Of a stretch of DNA of 64,000 bases, positions 45,134-55,886 are shown one piece after another. The position numbers and the translations under genes are program-made. This DNA is from Clostridiaceae bacterium (lineage in GTDB: Bacteria > Bacillota > Clostridia > Lachnospirales > Lachnospiraceae), in contig QXXC01000016.1 of the NCBI GenBank assembly GCA_009911305.1, positions 20,274-84,273 of the forward strand, read 5' to 3'. The stretch's first letter is position 1. Every line of letters starts with the position of its first letter. The notes under the pieces were generated by a model. It was not told the origin of the DNA and ran no database searches. It saw nothing but the letters and a program-made list of their open reading frames with translations.

Positions 45134-45491
45134 GTCTATCTCCTCTCTTTCCCTGCGCGGGCGGCATTTACGCGCGGCGGGCAGCATCTGCCCGCCATAC
45201 CGGCGCCGCATTCAAAGCAAAACAAGTGTTTCTGTGGAAAGATACCGAAACTACTGCTCTGCGGGCAAACGAAAGCCATGCGCCGGACTTGCAGGCGCGC
45301 AGAGCGCGCCGGGATTTGTCCGCACAGCAGCGGTCTCGGGGCCTCTTCCACAGGGGCGGTTCCCGCATGCGCAAAAACCGCCGGACACTCAAATATCCCG
45401 CGGCAACAGGCGGACGCGCAAAACGCGTATCCCCCCGCTGCCCGCGGGAATCAACAACCGGGGCAGATAAGTCTCCCCGCTTTCTTCTTCC
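45134..45491. other. rpsO-pnp intergenic region
   Basis: About 358 bases with several GC-rich inverted repeats, for example CTGCCCGCGGG and its imperfect partner CCGGGGCAG near 45436-45467. These could be a transcription attenuator or RNase III site, as is known for rpsO-pnp in other bacteria. No gene is visible. Confidence 0.4.
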
Positions 45492-45758
45492 TTACTTTCT
45501 GATGCCCAGCTTCTCGATCAGCGCGCGGTAGCCCTCCAGATCCGTCTTCTTTAAATAATCAAGAAGGCCGCGTCTCTGTCCAACCATCTTTAACAGGCCG
45601 CGTCTGGAATGGTGATCCTTCTGGTTCGCCTTCAGATGCTCGGTCAGCTCCGTAATCCTGGCAGTCAGAATCGCGATCTGAACCTCCGGTGAACCGGTAT
45701 CCTCCGGCTTTCTGCCGTACTCAGCAATAATGGCCGCTTTCTTTTCCTTTGAAATCAT
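45492..45758 (-). CDS. rpsO: 30S ribosomal protein S15
   Basis: This 88-residue protein has the family pattern [34 protein letters not shown] and the end [12 protein letters not shown]. It binds 16S rRNA helices 20-22 in early 30S assembly. AAGGAGG precedes ATG 45758. The leader is about 90 bases and could bind S15 for feedback, as known in other species. Confidence 0.98.
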   Translation of the reverse strand: MISKEKKAAIIAEYGRKPEDTGSPEVQIAILTARITELTEHLKANQKDHHSRRGLLKMVGQRRGLLDYLKKTDLEGYRALIEKLGIRK

Positions 45759-45854
45759 GGTAATATGTCCTCCTTATAATAAAATCCCCACCGCGCGCTC
45801 CGTTTATGTCAGGAGTTCTCAAAAAACCGGGCGCCGGCGTTTCCATACCGGGTT

Positions 45855-45883
45855 AGTATAGCATAGAACGGTTGGGGTGTAAA
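45855..45883 (-). promoter_or_regulatory. rpsO promoter
   Basis: TTTACA (45883-45878) and TATACT (45860-45855) on the minus strand with 17-base spacing. Confidence 0.75.
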
Positions 45884-45919
45884 CCCGTTTTATGTATATT
45901 TTTAAAATCCGGTCTGCTA

Positions 45920-46079
45920 GAGCGTGTTTGAAAATTCATTCCCGACATCTGCACGCCCCACTTTGCGTGAGATTTGCGCCAAATTCAGGTTACATAGCCC
46001 GCTATGCGCCCTTCATTTGGCGCAAATCTCCCACAAATTGTGACGCACATCTGTCAGAAAGCAATTTTCAAACACGCTC
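45920..46079. mobile_element. 160-base hairpin repeat (MITE-like), copy 2
   Basis: Almost identical to 36080-36239, with the same length, inner palindrome and ends (GAGCGTGTTTGAAAATT to AATTTTCAAACACGCTC). The left flank is TA and the right flank CA, so the target duplication has decayed by one base. Terminal changes on the two sides are compensatory (AAAAAT/ATTTTT in copy 1 versus AAAATT/AATTTT here). Confidence 0.75.
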
Positions 46080-46098
46080 CAGACCGGAAAAATGCGAC

Positions 46099-46128
46099 TT
46101 GCTTATGTCATATTCCTGATGCTAAAAT
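46099..46128 (+). promoter_or_regulatory. Promoter of the monooxygenase-like gene
   Basis: TTGCTT (46099-46104) and TAAAAT (46123-46128) with an 18-base spacer precede an AAGGAGG site at 46135-46141. Confidence 0.5.
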
Positions 46129-46149
46129 GAAGCAAAGGAGGAATCACAT

Positions 46150-46521
46150 ATGCCATTTACCGAACTGTGCATCTATCAGGTCAAGCCGCAGAAGGCGGCG
46201 GAATTTGAAGCTCTGATGTCTGAAGCCAGACACATTCTGGAGAAACAGGAGGGGCTGCGTTTGCTTCGTCTTGTCAGACGCGGGTACCGCATCGACATGG
46301 AGCAGATTAAAGAAGGGCTTCCCCCTCTTAAAATCACCCGCATTGTAAAAAGCGTTAAATATATGCTTTTCTGGGAATTTGACACCAGGGAACACTATGG
46401 GGCGGCGCAGAAAAGCCTTTACGACAGCTATTGGAAATCAATCGAACGGTGTCTGATCGCCCCGCATGACAAATATTTAGGAGAGGAGCTGTTTGCATGG
46501 AACCATCCGGTTGCGGACTGA
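46150..46521 (+). CDS. Antibiotic-biosynthesis-monooxygenase-like small protein
   Basis: This 123-residue protein starts with the beta strand FTELCIYQVKPQKAAEFEAL, then a helix and a YMLFWEFDTREHY strand, the pattern of dimeric alpha/beta-barrel ABM or NIPSNAP-like proteins. A strong AAGGAGG lies eight bases before the ATG. It is the first gene of a two-gene plus-strand unit with a WYL regulator. The substrate is unknown, and heme- or quinone-related roles exist in the family. Confidence 0.6.
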   Translation: MPFTELCIYQVKPQKAAEFEALMSEARHILEKQEGLRLLRLVRRGYRIDMEQIKEGLPPLKITRIVKSVKYMLFWEFDTREHYGAAQKSLYDSYWKSIERCLIAPHDKYLGEELFAWNHPVAD

Positions 46522-46564
46522 ACGGTATGGAATGCCCCGTCTGTCAGGCAGGCAGCGTAACACG

Positions 46565-47473
46565 ATGCAGATAGACAGACTGATTCAAATCGTATTTCTC
46601 CTGCTGAGCCATGAGCACAGAACAGCAAAGCAGCTGGCAAAGGAGCTCTGTGTTTCCACCCGCACGATTTACAGGGACATCAACGTCCTCTCGCTTGCAG
46701 GCATACCCATTACGTCGCAGAAGGGGTATGGCGGAGGGCTGTCGCTGCTGAAGGGCTATTCGCTGGACAAGTCCTATTTCACTCAGGCCGAGCAGCGCAA
46801 TATTGTACAGGCGCTGCAAATCCTGAAGTCATCCAATTACCCTGACGCGGATAAAGCCTTAAACAAGGTTGCCGGACTGTTCAGCCACAAGCTGCAGTCC
46901 GAATGGCTGGAGATTGATTTCTCGTATTGGGGCAGCCCCGAACAGGAGAAACACCACATCACAGCTTTAGAGCGCGCTGTCATCAATAAGTATGTCATTA
47001 CCTTCACATACTTCAATTCCGAGCTGCAGATAACCGCGCAGACGGTTGAACCGCTGAAGCTGGTTTTCAAATCGCACGCCTGGTATCTTATCGCCTACTC
47101 CCAGCGCAGACAGGAAATCCGCACCTATAAAATGTCCCGCATAAGGGAGCTCCGGATAACCGGCCAGTTGTTTGACCGTGAACTGCCGGCAGATTTTTCG
47201 CTCGCTCCCTCCTGCCGGGAAGAATGCAGCGCGCCCATGTTCACACTGCATTTTTCAGAAAAGATCGCTTATAAAGTCTATGATGAATTTCAGGAAAAAT
47301 ACATCAAAAAACTGGAAGACGGAACCCTGGAAGTACGGTTCCGATACCAGTTAAGCGACTGGACCTTCCTCTATCTGCTGTCATTCGGCGAGTATGTTGA
47401 AATCATCGAGCCCGCTGAGGCAAGGACGATTTTACAGGAAAAAGCGCGGAAGATATATTCTATGTATGGATGA
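46565..47473 (+). CDS. WYL-domain helix-turn-helix regulator (YafY-like)
   Basis: This 302-residue regulator starts at ATG 46565 (MQIDRLIQIVFLLLSHEHRT); a start at 46493 would overlap the previous gene by 29 bases. The N-terminal HTH_11 domain contains TAKQLAKELCVSTRTIYRDI. The WYL domain follows (VEPLKLVFKSHAWYLIAYSQ, TYKMSRIREL), then a C-terminal WCX-type extension. It differs from the operon-linked WYL protein at 15056. It probably controls its own small unit in response to a ligand. Confidence 0.9.
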   Translation: MQIDRLIQIVFLLLSHEHRTAKQLAKELCVSTRTIYRDINVLSLAGIPITSQKGYGGGLSLLKGYSLDKSYFTQAEQRNIVQALQILKSSNYPDADKALNKVAGLFSHKLQSEWLEIDFSYWGSPEQEKHHITALERAVINKYVITFTYFNSELQITAQTVEPLKLVFKSHAWYLIAYSQRRQEIRTYKMSRIRELRITGQLFDRELPADFSLAPSCREECSAPMFTLHFSEKIAYKVYDEFQEKYIKKLEDGTLEVRFRYQLSDWTFLYLLSFGEYVEIIEPAEARTILQEKARKIYSMYG

Positions 47474-47494
47474 AGGGCTGGATTCATTGTGAGA

Positions 47495-47650
47495 GGGCCG
47501 CCAGGGCCGGCTTCCATATCCGGCAGAAACCCCGCTTCCGCTCGGAGAAAAGCGCAGCGGACGCTAAGCTCGAAAAGACCTCGCTAAGCGCCGGCGGTTT
47601 TCTACGGGTTTCTGCCGGATATGGAAGCCAGCCCTAGCTACGTGATCGGC
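47495..47650. repeat. Long hairpin element, copy B
   Basis: Perfect 24-base arms, GGCTTCCATATCCGGCAGAA plus ACCC (47509-47532) and its complement (47606-47629), enclose the uninterrupted 73-base core shared with copies A and C. It begins about 22 bases after the WYL regulator stop. The core itself folds into smaller hairpins (CCGCT/AGCGG; CGCT/AGCG). Confidence 0.8.
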
Positions 47651-48129
47651 AGGCTATGAGATATTAAAAAGAATGTTGCTTCAAATCATAGTGTTTGGGG
47701 TATTTCCGGAACCTGACCATCGTTGGAAATAAGGAAGACTTTCATGCAAAATCTTCTCAAACCTCCGTCAAAATTACTTTATGTGATATTGCAGCTCATA
47801 AGAGGATTTTCAAGAAGGTTTGGGATTCTTCCCAGCAAGCCTGCTGTAACTTTATCATCCCTTTTCCGGTGGATATGTTACGCAACAGAACGTTGTTTTG
47901 TCGGGGTTAGATAAAATCCTTATCTCCAAGAAAGCACGCCCATAAAGCCGCCTGCAGCAAGGCTCATTTCGTTCCTATTGCGTAACATACGAGCACAAAA
48001 AGCGGTGTTCCTTTCTCCCTGTTATGGGATTAGAGAAACACCGCGTCTGTGCTGTATTCAGTTTTATTTTATACTGTGCCGGTATAAGAGCGTGTTTAAA
48101 AGATGCTCTAGGCCCACAGGATTCCAGGC
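47651..48129. other. Gene-free stretch with remnants of mobile DNA
   Basis: Perfect 12-base inverted repeats TATGTTACGCAA (47874-47885) and TTGCGTAACATA (47978-47989) flank about 90 bases. A hairpin GCGGTGTT/AACACCGC at 48003-48043 with a T-rich end resembles a terminator. At 48086-48109 GAGCGTGTTTAAAAGATGCTC looks like a collapsed end-to-end remnant of the 160-base repeat, flanked by TA. No credible gene was found. Confidence 0.5.
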
Positions 48130-48295
48130 CCGCCGATAACATAGCCAGCGACCGCTTCTATATCCATCAGAAACCCGTAGAAAACCGCCGGCGCTTAGCG
48201 AGGTCTTTTCGAGCTTAGCGTCCGCTGCGCTTTTCTCCGAGCGGAAGCGGGGTTTCAGATGGATATAGAAGCGGTCGCTGGCGGCCCTCCCACAA
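48130..48295. repeat. Long hairpin element, copy C (inverted)
   Basis: Perfect 24-base arms at 48145-48168 (CCAGCGACCGCTTCTATATC plus CATC) and 48258-48281 enclose the same core as copy B in reverse orientation. It lies about 20-30 bases after the stop of the L,D-transpeptidase gene. As in copy B, it follows a gene end in the same orientation relative to the gene. Confidence 0.8.
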
Positions 48296-48315
48296 TCAAC
48301 CAGGGCCTGCCATCC

Positions 48316-50283
48316 TCACGCTCCCGGCCCTCCCCCCGTATTCCCCGGATCCGATCCCGGCCCGGCAGGCCCCCCTTCCGCGGGCGTCTCCGACTGTCCC
48401 GCCTCCGGAGGCGCCGGAGCCGGCGCTTCGGTCGGAGCCGGCTGCGTCTCCGCCGGAGCGGTCTCTCCGGGCGTCGGTGTCTCGCTTCCCGGGCCGGCCG
48501 GCTGCGCGGGCGTCTCCGCCGGGGCCGATGGCTGCGTCTCTGTCACAGGCGGCTGTTCCGGCGCGGCCGGCTGTGTCTCGGCGGGCGGCGCGGGAACGGC
48601 CGGAGCCGGGGTGCTCCCCGCGCGCTCTGTCCCTGACAGATTGTAGCAGATCACCGGCATTCCTGCCTGTATATTCTCATAAATCGTCTTTGCCACGCTG
48701 TGGGGAAGGTTGATACAGCCGTGGGAGCCGTTTGTCCGGTAGATGCTCCCGCCGAAAGCCCCTCTCCATTTGGCGTCATGCATGCCGATCCCGCCGTTAA
48801 ACGGCATCCAGTAATCCACCGGCGTCCTGTAGTTTTCCCCTTTCAGGACAGCATTTCTCTGCTTATACGTCAGCGGATACGCGCCGGCCGGCGTCCCCCA
48901 TCCCCTCGCAAGGTTTCCGGAGACAAAATCCGATTCCACCAGCAGCTTTCCGTCCTTATACATGTACAGGTGCTGGGCCGTTAAATTGATCTCCACATAC
49001 GTATTTCCATAATCATTCCCGTCCCGGCTGGCGGCTCTCTGGCCGTAAACCGGCTCGCGCGTCTGGCTCTCGCCGGAGAGGATGTCCGCTATAAGCTGCT
49101 TCGTCTCCTCCGCCTGGTTGATCCGCCAGCCGTACGTGCCTCCCTTAACCGTGAGCTCCGCGCCGGAAGAGGTGCGGATCGTTTTCGCCTTGTTGGACGT
49201 ATTATACTCAGCGGCCAGCTCCGCGACATAGGCGGCCGCCATTTCCTCATTTACCGCCAGATTTCCCGCCTCATCCGTGGTCAGCCATTCATGGATCCGA
49301 TCCCCGCCCAGCGTCTCCGTGCGGGAGCCGAACTGATAGTTGATCTCCATTTTTGCATAGCGGTTTAAGGCCTCCAGGCGCTCTGACAGCTCCGGGCTGT
49401 CCCGGCGGACTGCGGCTTCCCTGTAAACCCCGGCCTCTGAAAGGGAAAGCCTGCTCTTAAGGCCCCTGACCGCCTCCTCAAGCGCCTCCTTAAAGGCCGC
49501 CCCGTCTATCTCTGTGCCCGGTTCCTCAGGGATAATCCGGTATCCCTGTCCCGGCGTATATTCCGAAATCGATGCGTCCACAGCCGGCCGCATCTGCGAC
49601 GGATCCATACACGAAAGCGATGCGATCCGCTTATCCAGGGCCTCCTCGTCGTAAACCACCATGGCGTCGATCGAATACGAGGCGGGATTTAGCTGGTAAT
49701 CCAGCCAGGCATACGGATTCTGTGTCTGAAGGATCCAGTCAAGGCTGTCGTCAAATTCCGGCCGGAGGCCAATCTCCGATCCGGTAATCTGCTCCGTCCT
49801 TCCATCCCCTGTCTCAATCGTAAGCGTATACCCCTCGATCTCAGAAGCGATCATGGACTTTACCTCATCCATGGTCTTTCCCGACGCATCCAGGCCATTG
49901 ATGCTGGTATTCGGGAAGAATGCCTCCCTGTACTGCTGAGCCATATATGCATACGCGCCCCCGCCGCCTGCCAGGACCGCGGCCGCAATGCATGCAGCCG
50001 CAATTCCCGCCTTCTTTCCAGCCGGCCTTTTATGTGATTTTGCTCCTGTCTTCTTCTCTGTATCCGGCATGGAAGCCTCCTTTGTATATTCCTTCCGATC
50101 CGCCGGCGCGCCGGCAGGTCCGGTCCCGGACGCCATGGATTCTCTTCCTTTACGCCCCGCCTTTCCCCGGCTCACGCCCCGTCTGACGGCCTCTCTGCTC
50201 CCGGCGGCCTCCCCGCTCCCGGACGGAAACGGGCCATGGCCCGTCTCTTTCGGCCGCTCTGTCATTCTGCTTTCATCTGCCAT
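48316..50283 (-). CDS. L,D-transpeptidase with peptidoglycan-binding domains and Pro-rich tail
   Basis: This 655-residue protein has a 90-residue cytoplasmic Arg/Lys/Gly-rich part, a membrane anchor (GIAAACIAAAVLAGGGGAYAY, about 93-113), two PG-binding_4-like modules (about 125-400) and the YkuD domain (about 410-545). The YkuD domain carries GMHDAKWRGAFGGS and the catalytic cysteine in NGSHGCINLP. It forms 3-3 crosslinks or attaches proteins to peptidoglycan. The last 100 residues are an unusual Pro/Ala/Thr/Gln/Glu tail with PAETQPAP-like repeats, probably wall-spanning. ATG 50283 has GGGAG eight bases upstream, and a promoter lies at 50328-50356. Confidence 0.92.
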   Translation of the reverse strand: MADESRMTERPKETGHGPFPSGSGEAAGSREAVRRGVSRGKAGRKGRESMASGTGPAGAPADRKEYTKEASMPDTEKKTGAKSHKRPAGKKAGIAAACIAAAVLAGGGGAYAYMAQQYREAFFPNTSINGLDASGKTMDEVKSMIASEIEGYTLTIETGDGRTEQITGSEIGLRPEFDDSLDWILQTQNPYAWLDYQLNPASYSIDAMVVYDEEALDKRIASLSCMDPSQMRPAVDASISEYTPGQGYRIIPEEPGTEIDGAAFKEALEEAVRGLKSRLSLSEAGVYREAAVRRDSPELSERLEALNRYAKMEINYQFGSRTETLGGDRIHEWLTTDEAGNLAVNEEMAAAYVAELAAEYNTSNKAKTIRTSSGAELTVKGGTYGWRINQAEETKQLIADILSGESQTREPVYGQRAASRDGNDYGNTYVEINLTAQHLYMYKDGKLLVESDFVSGNLARGWGTPAGAYPLTYKQRNAVLKGENYRTPVDYWMPFNGGIGMHDAKWRGAFGGSIYRTNGSHGCINLPHSVAKTIYENIQAGMPVICYNLSGTERAGSTPAPAVPAPPAETQPAAPEQPPVTETQPSAPAETPAQPAGPGSETPTPGETAPAETQPAPTEAPAPAPPEAGQSETPAEGGPAGPGSDPGNTGGGPGA

Positions 50284-50327
50284 TTCTGTTCTCCCTCAAC
50301 CGGCCGGCTTTATCCGGCCATCCGTCT

Positions 50328-50356
50328 ATTGTATAGAACTTTAACGGCAAAGTCAA
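50328..50356 (-). promoter_or_regulatory. Promoter of the L,D-transpeptidase gene
   Basis: TTGACT (50356-50351) and TACAAT (50333-50328) on the minus strand are 17 bases apart. Confidence 0.75.
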
Positions 50357-50368
50357 CTTCGATCTGAT

Positions 50369-50896
50369 TTACCTGTCTTTTTCCGCATCGCAGCAGACAA
50401 AGGGCGCCGGCCTGCCGTAAGCATTTTCCCCGGGCTCCGATGGCCTGGTTAAAAATATGATATCCAGAATGTTGAGGATAAACCCCGCCAGGATGAGCAG
50501 GCCGCTGAACGCCATGAGCCCGTAAAAGCCCGCCTCACTGGCAGAAGCGTCTGCACAGATGGCATAAAACAGCAGGGTAATCACCGCCGTCACACAGCCT
50601 GACACATGGCAGATCCTTCCGGATGCGTCAATGAGGACCGCCATCCAGCCCGCTTCCCCGCAATCGTGGTATCTGCGCACCGCCGCAAACAGCATGGGAA
50701 AAAATACGGCGATTTTCCACACAAGGATCCCGAGCGAAGCAAGCCAGTACAGATGCAGATTGTCGTTTAAAAACAGGATTTTATTGAAAATGCCCAGAAT
50801 GACATTGATCACAAAAATCCCCAGCCATGCCCACCAGTAGCCCGCCCTGGAAAGCCTGCCGCGCGGATTAAACGAATTCCTGAATACATCCCTCAA
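50369..50896 (-). CDS. DUF805 family membrane protein
   Basis: This 175-residue protein has the DUF805 signature: FNPRGRLSRAGYWWAW at the start, RRYHDCGEAGW after the second helix and the C-terminal PSEPGENAYGRPAP. Four membrane helices are evident. The family is common in bacteria and its function is not established. It is a single-gene unit upstream of the L,D-transpeptidase gene; a TATAAT lies near 50955. Confidence 0.9.
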   Translation of the reverse strand: MRDVFRNSFNPRGRLSRAGYWWAWLGIFVINVILGIFNKILFLNDNLHLYWLASLGILVWKIAVFFPMLFAAVRRYHDCGEAGWMAVLIDASGRICHVSGCVTAVITLLFYAICADASASEAGFYGLMAFSGLLILAGFILNILDIIFLTRPSEPGENAYGRPAPFVCCDAEKDR

Positions 50897-50992
50897 AGCG
50901 TAACCTATATATTTTATACGCGTCGCCTCCTGTCCCGTTTTATCTCAGATTCTATTATACTGCAAACAGGGCGCGGACGGAACCGGTATTCT

Positions 50993-51022
50993 AAAAAAAG
51001 GGCCGCCTGTCTCCGGCGGCCC
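50993..51022 (-). terminator. Terminator of the rubrerythrin gene
   Basis: GGGCCGCC (51000-51007) and GGCGGCCC (51015-51022) form a perfect 8-bp GC stem. On the minus strand it is followed by seven T residues. Confidence 0.9.
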
Positions 51023-51084
51023 TGCAGCAATTCCCTGGAGCGTGTCTGTTACAGTCCCCGCCCGTTTCGCGGAACGCAAGGCTC

Positions 51085-51621
51085 TTAATAGTTCTCCGCA
51101 TGCACCTCAAAATAGCTCTGCGGATGCGCGCACGTCGGGCAGACCTCAGGCGCTTTCTCTCCAACCACAATATGCCCGCAGTTGCGGCACTCCCAAACCT
51201 TCACCTCGCTCTTTGCAAACACTGCGGCTGTCTCCACATTCTTAAGCAGCGCCCTGTAGCGCTCCTCGTGATGCTTCTCGATCGCCGCTACCAGACGGAA
51301 TTTCTCCGCGAGCTCCTTAAAGCCCTCTTCCTCCGCCGTCTTCGCAAAGCCCTCATACATATCCGTCCACTCGTAATTCTCCCCGTCCGCAGCAGCAGCC
51401 AGGTTCGCGGCTGTATCGCCGATGCCGTTTAACTCCTTAAACCACATCTTGGCGTGCTCCTTCTCATTGTCCGCCGTCTTCAGAAACAGGGCCGATATCT
51501 GCTCAAAGCCTTCCTTTTTGGCCTTGGATGCAAAATATGTATACTTGTTGCGCGCCTGTGATTCCCCCGCGAAAGCCGCCATCAGATTCTGCTCTGTCTT
51601 TGTTCCTGCATACTTCGACAT
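51085..51621 (-). CDS. rbr: Rubrerythrin
   Basis: This 178-residue non-heme iron peroxidase reduces hydrogen peroxide in anaerobes. The N-terminal ferritin-like domain has iron ligands in [23 protein letters not shown] and IEKHHEERY. The C-terminal rubredoxin domain has [11 protein letters not shown] and [11 protein letters not shown] 51621 ([13 protein letters not shown]) has AAGGAGG eight bases upstream; the longer frame to 51708 is not used. A PerR-like operator lies directly upstream. Confidence 0.96.
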   Translation of the reverse strand: MSKYAGTKTEQNLMAAFAGESQARNKYTYFASKAKKEGFEQISALFLKTADNEKEHAKMWFKELNGIGDTAANLAAAADGENYEWTDMYEGFAKTAEEEGFKELAEKFRLVAAIEKHHEERYRALLKNVETAAVFAKSEVKVWECRNCGHIVVGEKAPEVCPTCAHPQSYFEVHAENY

Positions 51622-51635
51622 ATATATGTCCTCCT

Positions 51636-51650
51636 TCATAATGATAATTA
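51636..51650 (-). promoter_or_regulatory. PerR-box-like operator upstream of rubrerythrin
   Basis: TAATTATCATTATGA on the minus strand matches 11 of 14 defined positions of the PerR box TTATAATNATTATAA. Peroxide control of rubrerythrin by PerR is known in clostridia. The site lies between the presumed promoter and the ribosome site. Confidence 0.6.
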
Positions 51651-51768
51651 GAAAATAACCGCGGCTCCGATCCGCCCCGGAGGGCCAAAGCCGCGGCGCA
51701 TTCCGCAAAACTGCCGTTTTTCTCCCGTAACCGCTCAGACACGCGCTAAGCCGGTTACGCTCCTGTGC

Positions 51769-52926
51769 CTATTTATTAAAAATATCCTTCAGCTTACTCT
51801 TCTTATGCTGCTTTTCCCCGTCCGGCGCGATCCCGTTCATCGCGTCGTCAAAGCGCCGCAGGGCCTCCTTCTGCTCCTCGTTCATGCGCTCCGGAACCTG
51901 CACCACCAGGGTCACAAAATGATCGCCGCGCACATTGCGGTTGCGCAGCGACGGCACGCCCTTGCCCTTTAAGCGCACCCTGGTATCGGTCTGCGTGCCG
52001 GCCTTTACCTCGTACTCCACCTCGCCGTCCACGGTCTTGATGCGGATGGGGCCGCCGAGCGCCGCTCTGGCAAAGGAGATCGGAACCGTGGAATAGATGC
52101 TCGTATCCTGCCGCTTGAAGACCGGATGCGGGGATACCACGATCTCCACGAGCAGATCGCCCCTCTCGCCCCCGTTTTGTCCCGGCTCGCCGTTGCCGCG
52201 GTCGCGCAGGCTCTGTCCGTTGTCGATTCCGGGCGGGATCGTGACCTTGATCGTCTTTCTTTTCGTCACAAAGCCCGTGCCGTAGCAGTCCGGGCACTTT
52301 TCCTTGATAATCTTTCCGGTTCCCGAGCAGTCCGGGCAGGTCTGGACATTCTGGATCTGTCCGAAAAAGGACTGCTGGGTGTACATGATCTTGCCTTTTC
52401 CGTTACATTTCGGGCAGGTCTGGGGCTGTGTCCCTGATTTCGCCCCGCTCCCGCCGCATTTATCGCAGGATTCCTTTAAGTTTAAGGTCAGCTCCTTCTC
52501 ACAGCCAAAAATGGCCTCCTCAAAGGTGATGCGGACGCTGGTCCGCACATTGGCGCCGCGCATGGGGCCGTTGCCGCGGCCTCCCCGGCTGCGCCCGCCG
52601 CCGAACAGATCGCCGAATATGTCGCCGAATATATCGCCCATGTCAGCCCCGCTGAAATCGAAGCCGCCAAAGCCGCCCGCGCCCCCTGCGCCTCCCTCAA
52701 ACGCCGCGTGGCCGAACTGGTCATACTGTCTTCTCTTCTCCGAATCACTGAGTACGGCGTATGCCTCGGACGCCTCCTTAAACTTCTCTGCAGCCGCCTG
52801 ATCCCCTGGATTGGCGTCGGGATGATATTTTTTAGCCAGGGCCCTGTACGCCTTTTTCAGGGCCGCCTCGTCCGCATCCCTGGAAACGCCCAGCACCTCA
52901 TAATAATCTCTCTTGCTTTCTGCCAT
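51769..52926 (-). CDS. dnaJ: Chaperone protein DnaJ
   Basis: This 385-residue Hsp40 has a J domain with HPD in [11 protein letters not shown], a Gly/Phe-rich region ([20 protein letters not shown]), four CxxCxGxG zinc motifs ([32 protein letters not shown]) and two beta-sandwich substrate domains. It delivers substrates to DnaK and stimulates its ATPase. It lies 129 bases after dnaK in the CIRCE-controlled operon. Confidence 0.97.
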   Translation of the reverse strand: MAESKRDYYEVLGVSRDADEAALKKAYRALAKKYHPDANPGDQAAAEKFKEASEAYAVLSDSEKRRQYDQFGHAAFEGGAGGAGGFGGFDFSGADMGDIFGDIFGDLFGGGRSRGGRGNGPMRGANVRTSVRITFEEAIFGCEKELTLNLKESCDKCGGSGAKSGTQPQTCPKCNGKGKIMYTQQSFFGQIQNVQTCPDCSGTGKIIKEKCPDCYGTGFVTKRKTIKVTIPPGIDNGQSLRDRGNGEPGQNGGERGDLLVEIVVSPHPVFKRQDTSIYSTVPISFARAALGGPIRIKTVDGEVEYEVKAGTQTDTRVRLKGKGVPSLRNRNVRGDHFVTLVVQVPERMNEEQKEALRRFDDAMNGIAPDGEKQHKKSKLKDIFNK

Positions 52927-53055
52927 GTCAGGTCTTCCTTCCTAAACGCCCGTAAAGGGGCTTGGGCCGCGCCCAATCCCCATCACGTCTTTTCCTTCAT
53001 CTGCGGCGCCGCCGTTTCGGATCCGCGCGCCGCAGATTTTTACATCTTTCGTATT

Positions 53056-55181
<2,126 letters not shown>

Positions 55182-55886
55182 TTAATTGGCCACCTTTACC
55201 ATACTGTGCCGTATCACGCTGTCGCGGTAGAGATAACCTTTCTGAAACTCCTCTGCAATGATGTTCTCCCCCAGGCTCTCATCCTCCACATGCATCACCG
55301 CATTGTGGAAGCTGGGGTCAAAGGGCTGGCCGGCCGCCTCAATGGGCTTTACGCCGGCGTCCTCCAGCATCTTCATGAGCTGGCGGTAAATCATATCCAT
55401 GCCGTCCGCGAAGGCCGTCTTCTCTCCCTCCGGAACGGCGGCCAGCCCGCGCTCAAAATTATCGACCACCGGGAGCAGCTTCTCAATGATATCCTTTGCC
55501 CCGATCTCATACATGGCGGTTTTTTCCCTCTCCGTCCTCTTGCGGTAATTGTCAAATTCCGCCATAGAGCGCTTCAGGCGATCCGTCAGCTCCTCAATCT
55601 GCTCATCCTTTTTATCCTTTTTCCTGGAAAAAAATCCCTTCTTCTTTCCGGCCTCCGGGCCGTCGGAGGAATCGTCTTCCGGGCCTCCGGGCCCGCTCTC
55701 CATCGGATCCGCGCCCTCTGCTTCCAGCGCGCCGCCTTCGTTCTCCCCGTTATCTGCCTGTGTTTCCCCGGCGTTTCCGGCTTCCTCCGGATCCGCCTCT
55801 CCTCTGCCATATTCCATCTGCGCCCCGCCCGGGCCGCCTGCCTTTGTCTCTTTATCCTTCATCTCTTCGCTCACTTTGCAAATCAC
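55182..55886 (-). CDS. grpE: Nucleotide exchange factor GrpE
   Basis: This 234-residue protein has a long acidic, low-complexity N-terminal region, a coiled coil (EELTDRLKRSMAEFDNYRKR) and the C-terminal beta wing with the pattern VEDESLGENIIAEEFQKGY. It exchanges ADP on DnaK. GTG 55886 overlaps the hrcA stop by four bases, so the pair is coupled; GTG 55874 is an alternative. Confidence 0.95.
   Translation of the reverse strand: MICKVSEEMKDKETKAGGPGGAQMEYGRGEADPEEAGNAGETQADNGENEGGALEAEGADPMESGPGGPEDDSSDGPEAGKKKGFFSRKKDKKDEQIEELTDRLKRSMAEFDNYRKRTEREKTAMYEIGAKDIIEKLLPVVDNFERGLAAVPEGEKTAFADGMDMIYRQLMKMLEDAGVKPIEAAGQPFDPSFHNAVMHVEDESLGENIIAEEFQKGYLYRDSVIRHSMVKVAN

Noticed and set aside
47723..47914. 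63-codon plus-strand frame as a transposase fragment
   Set aside because: No transposase motif can be seen and no ribosome site is present; the region is better described as non-coding remnant DNA.
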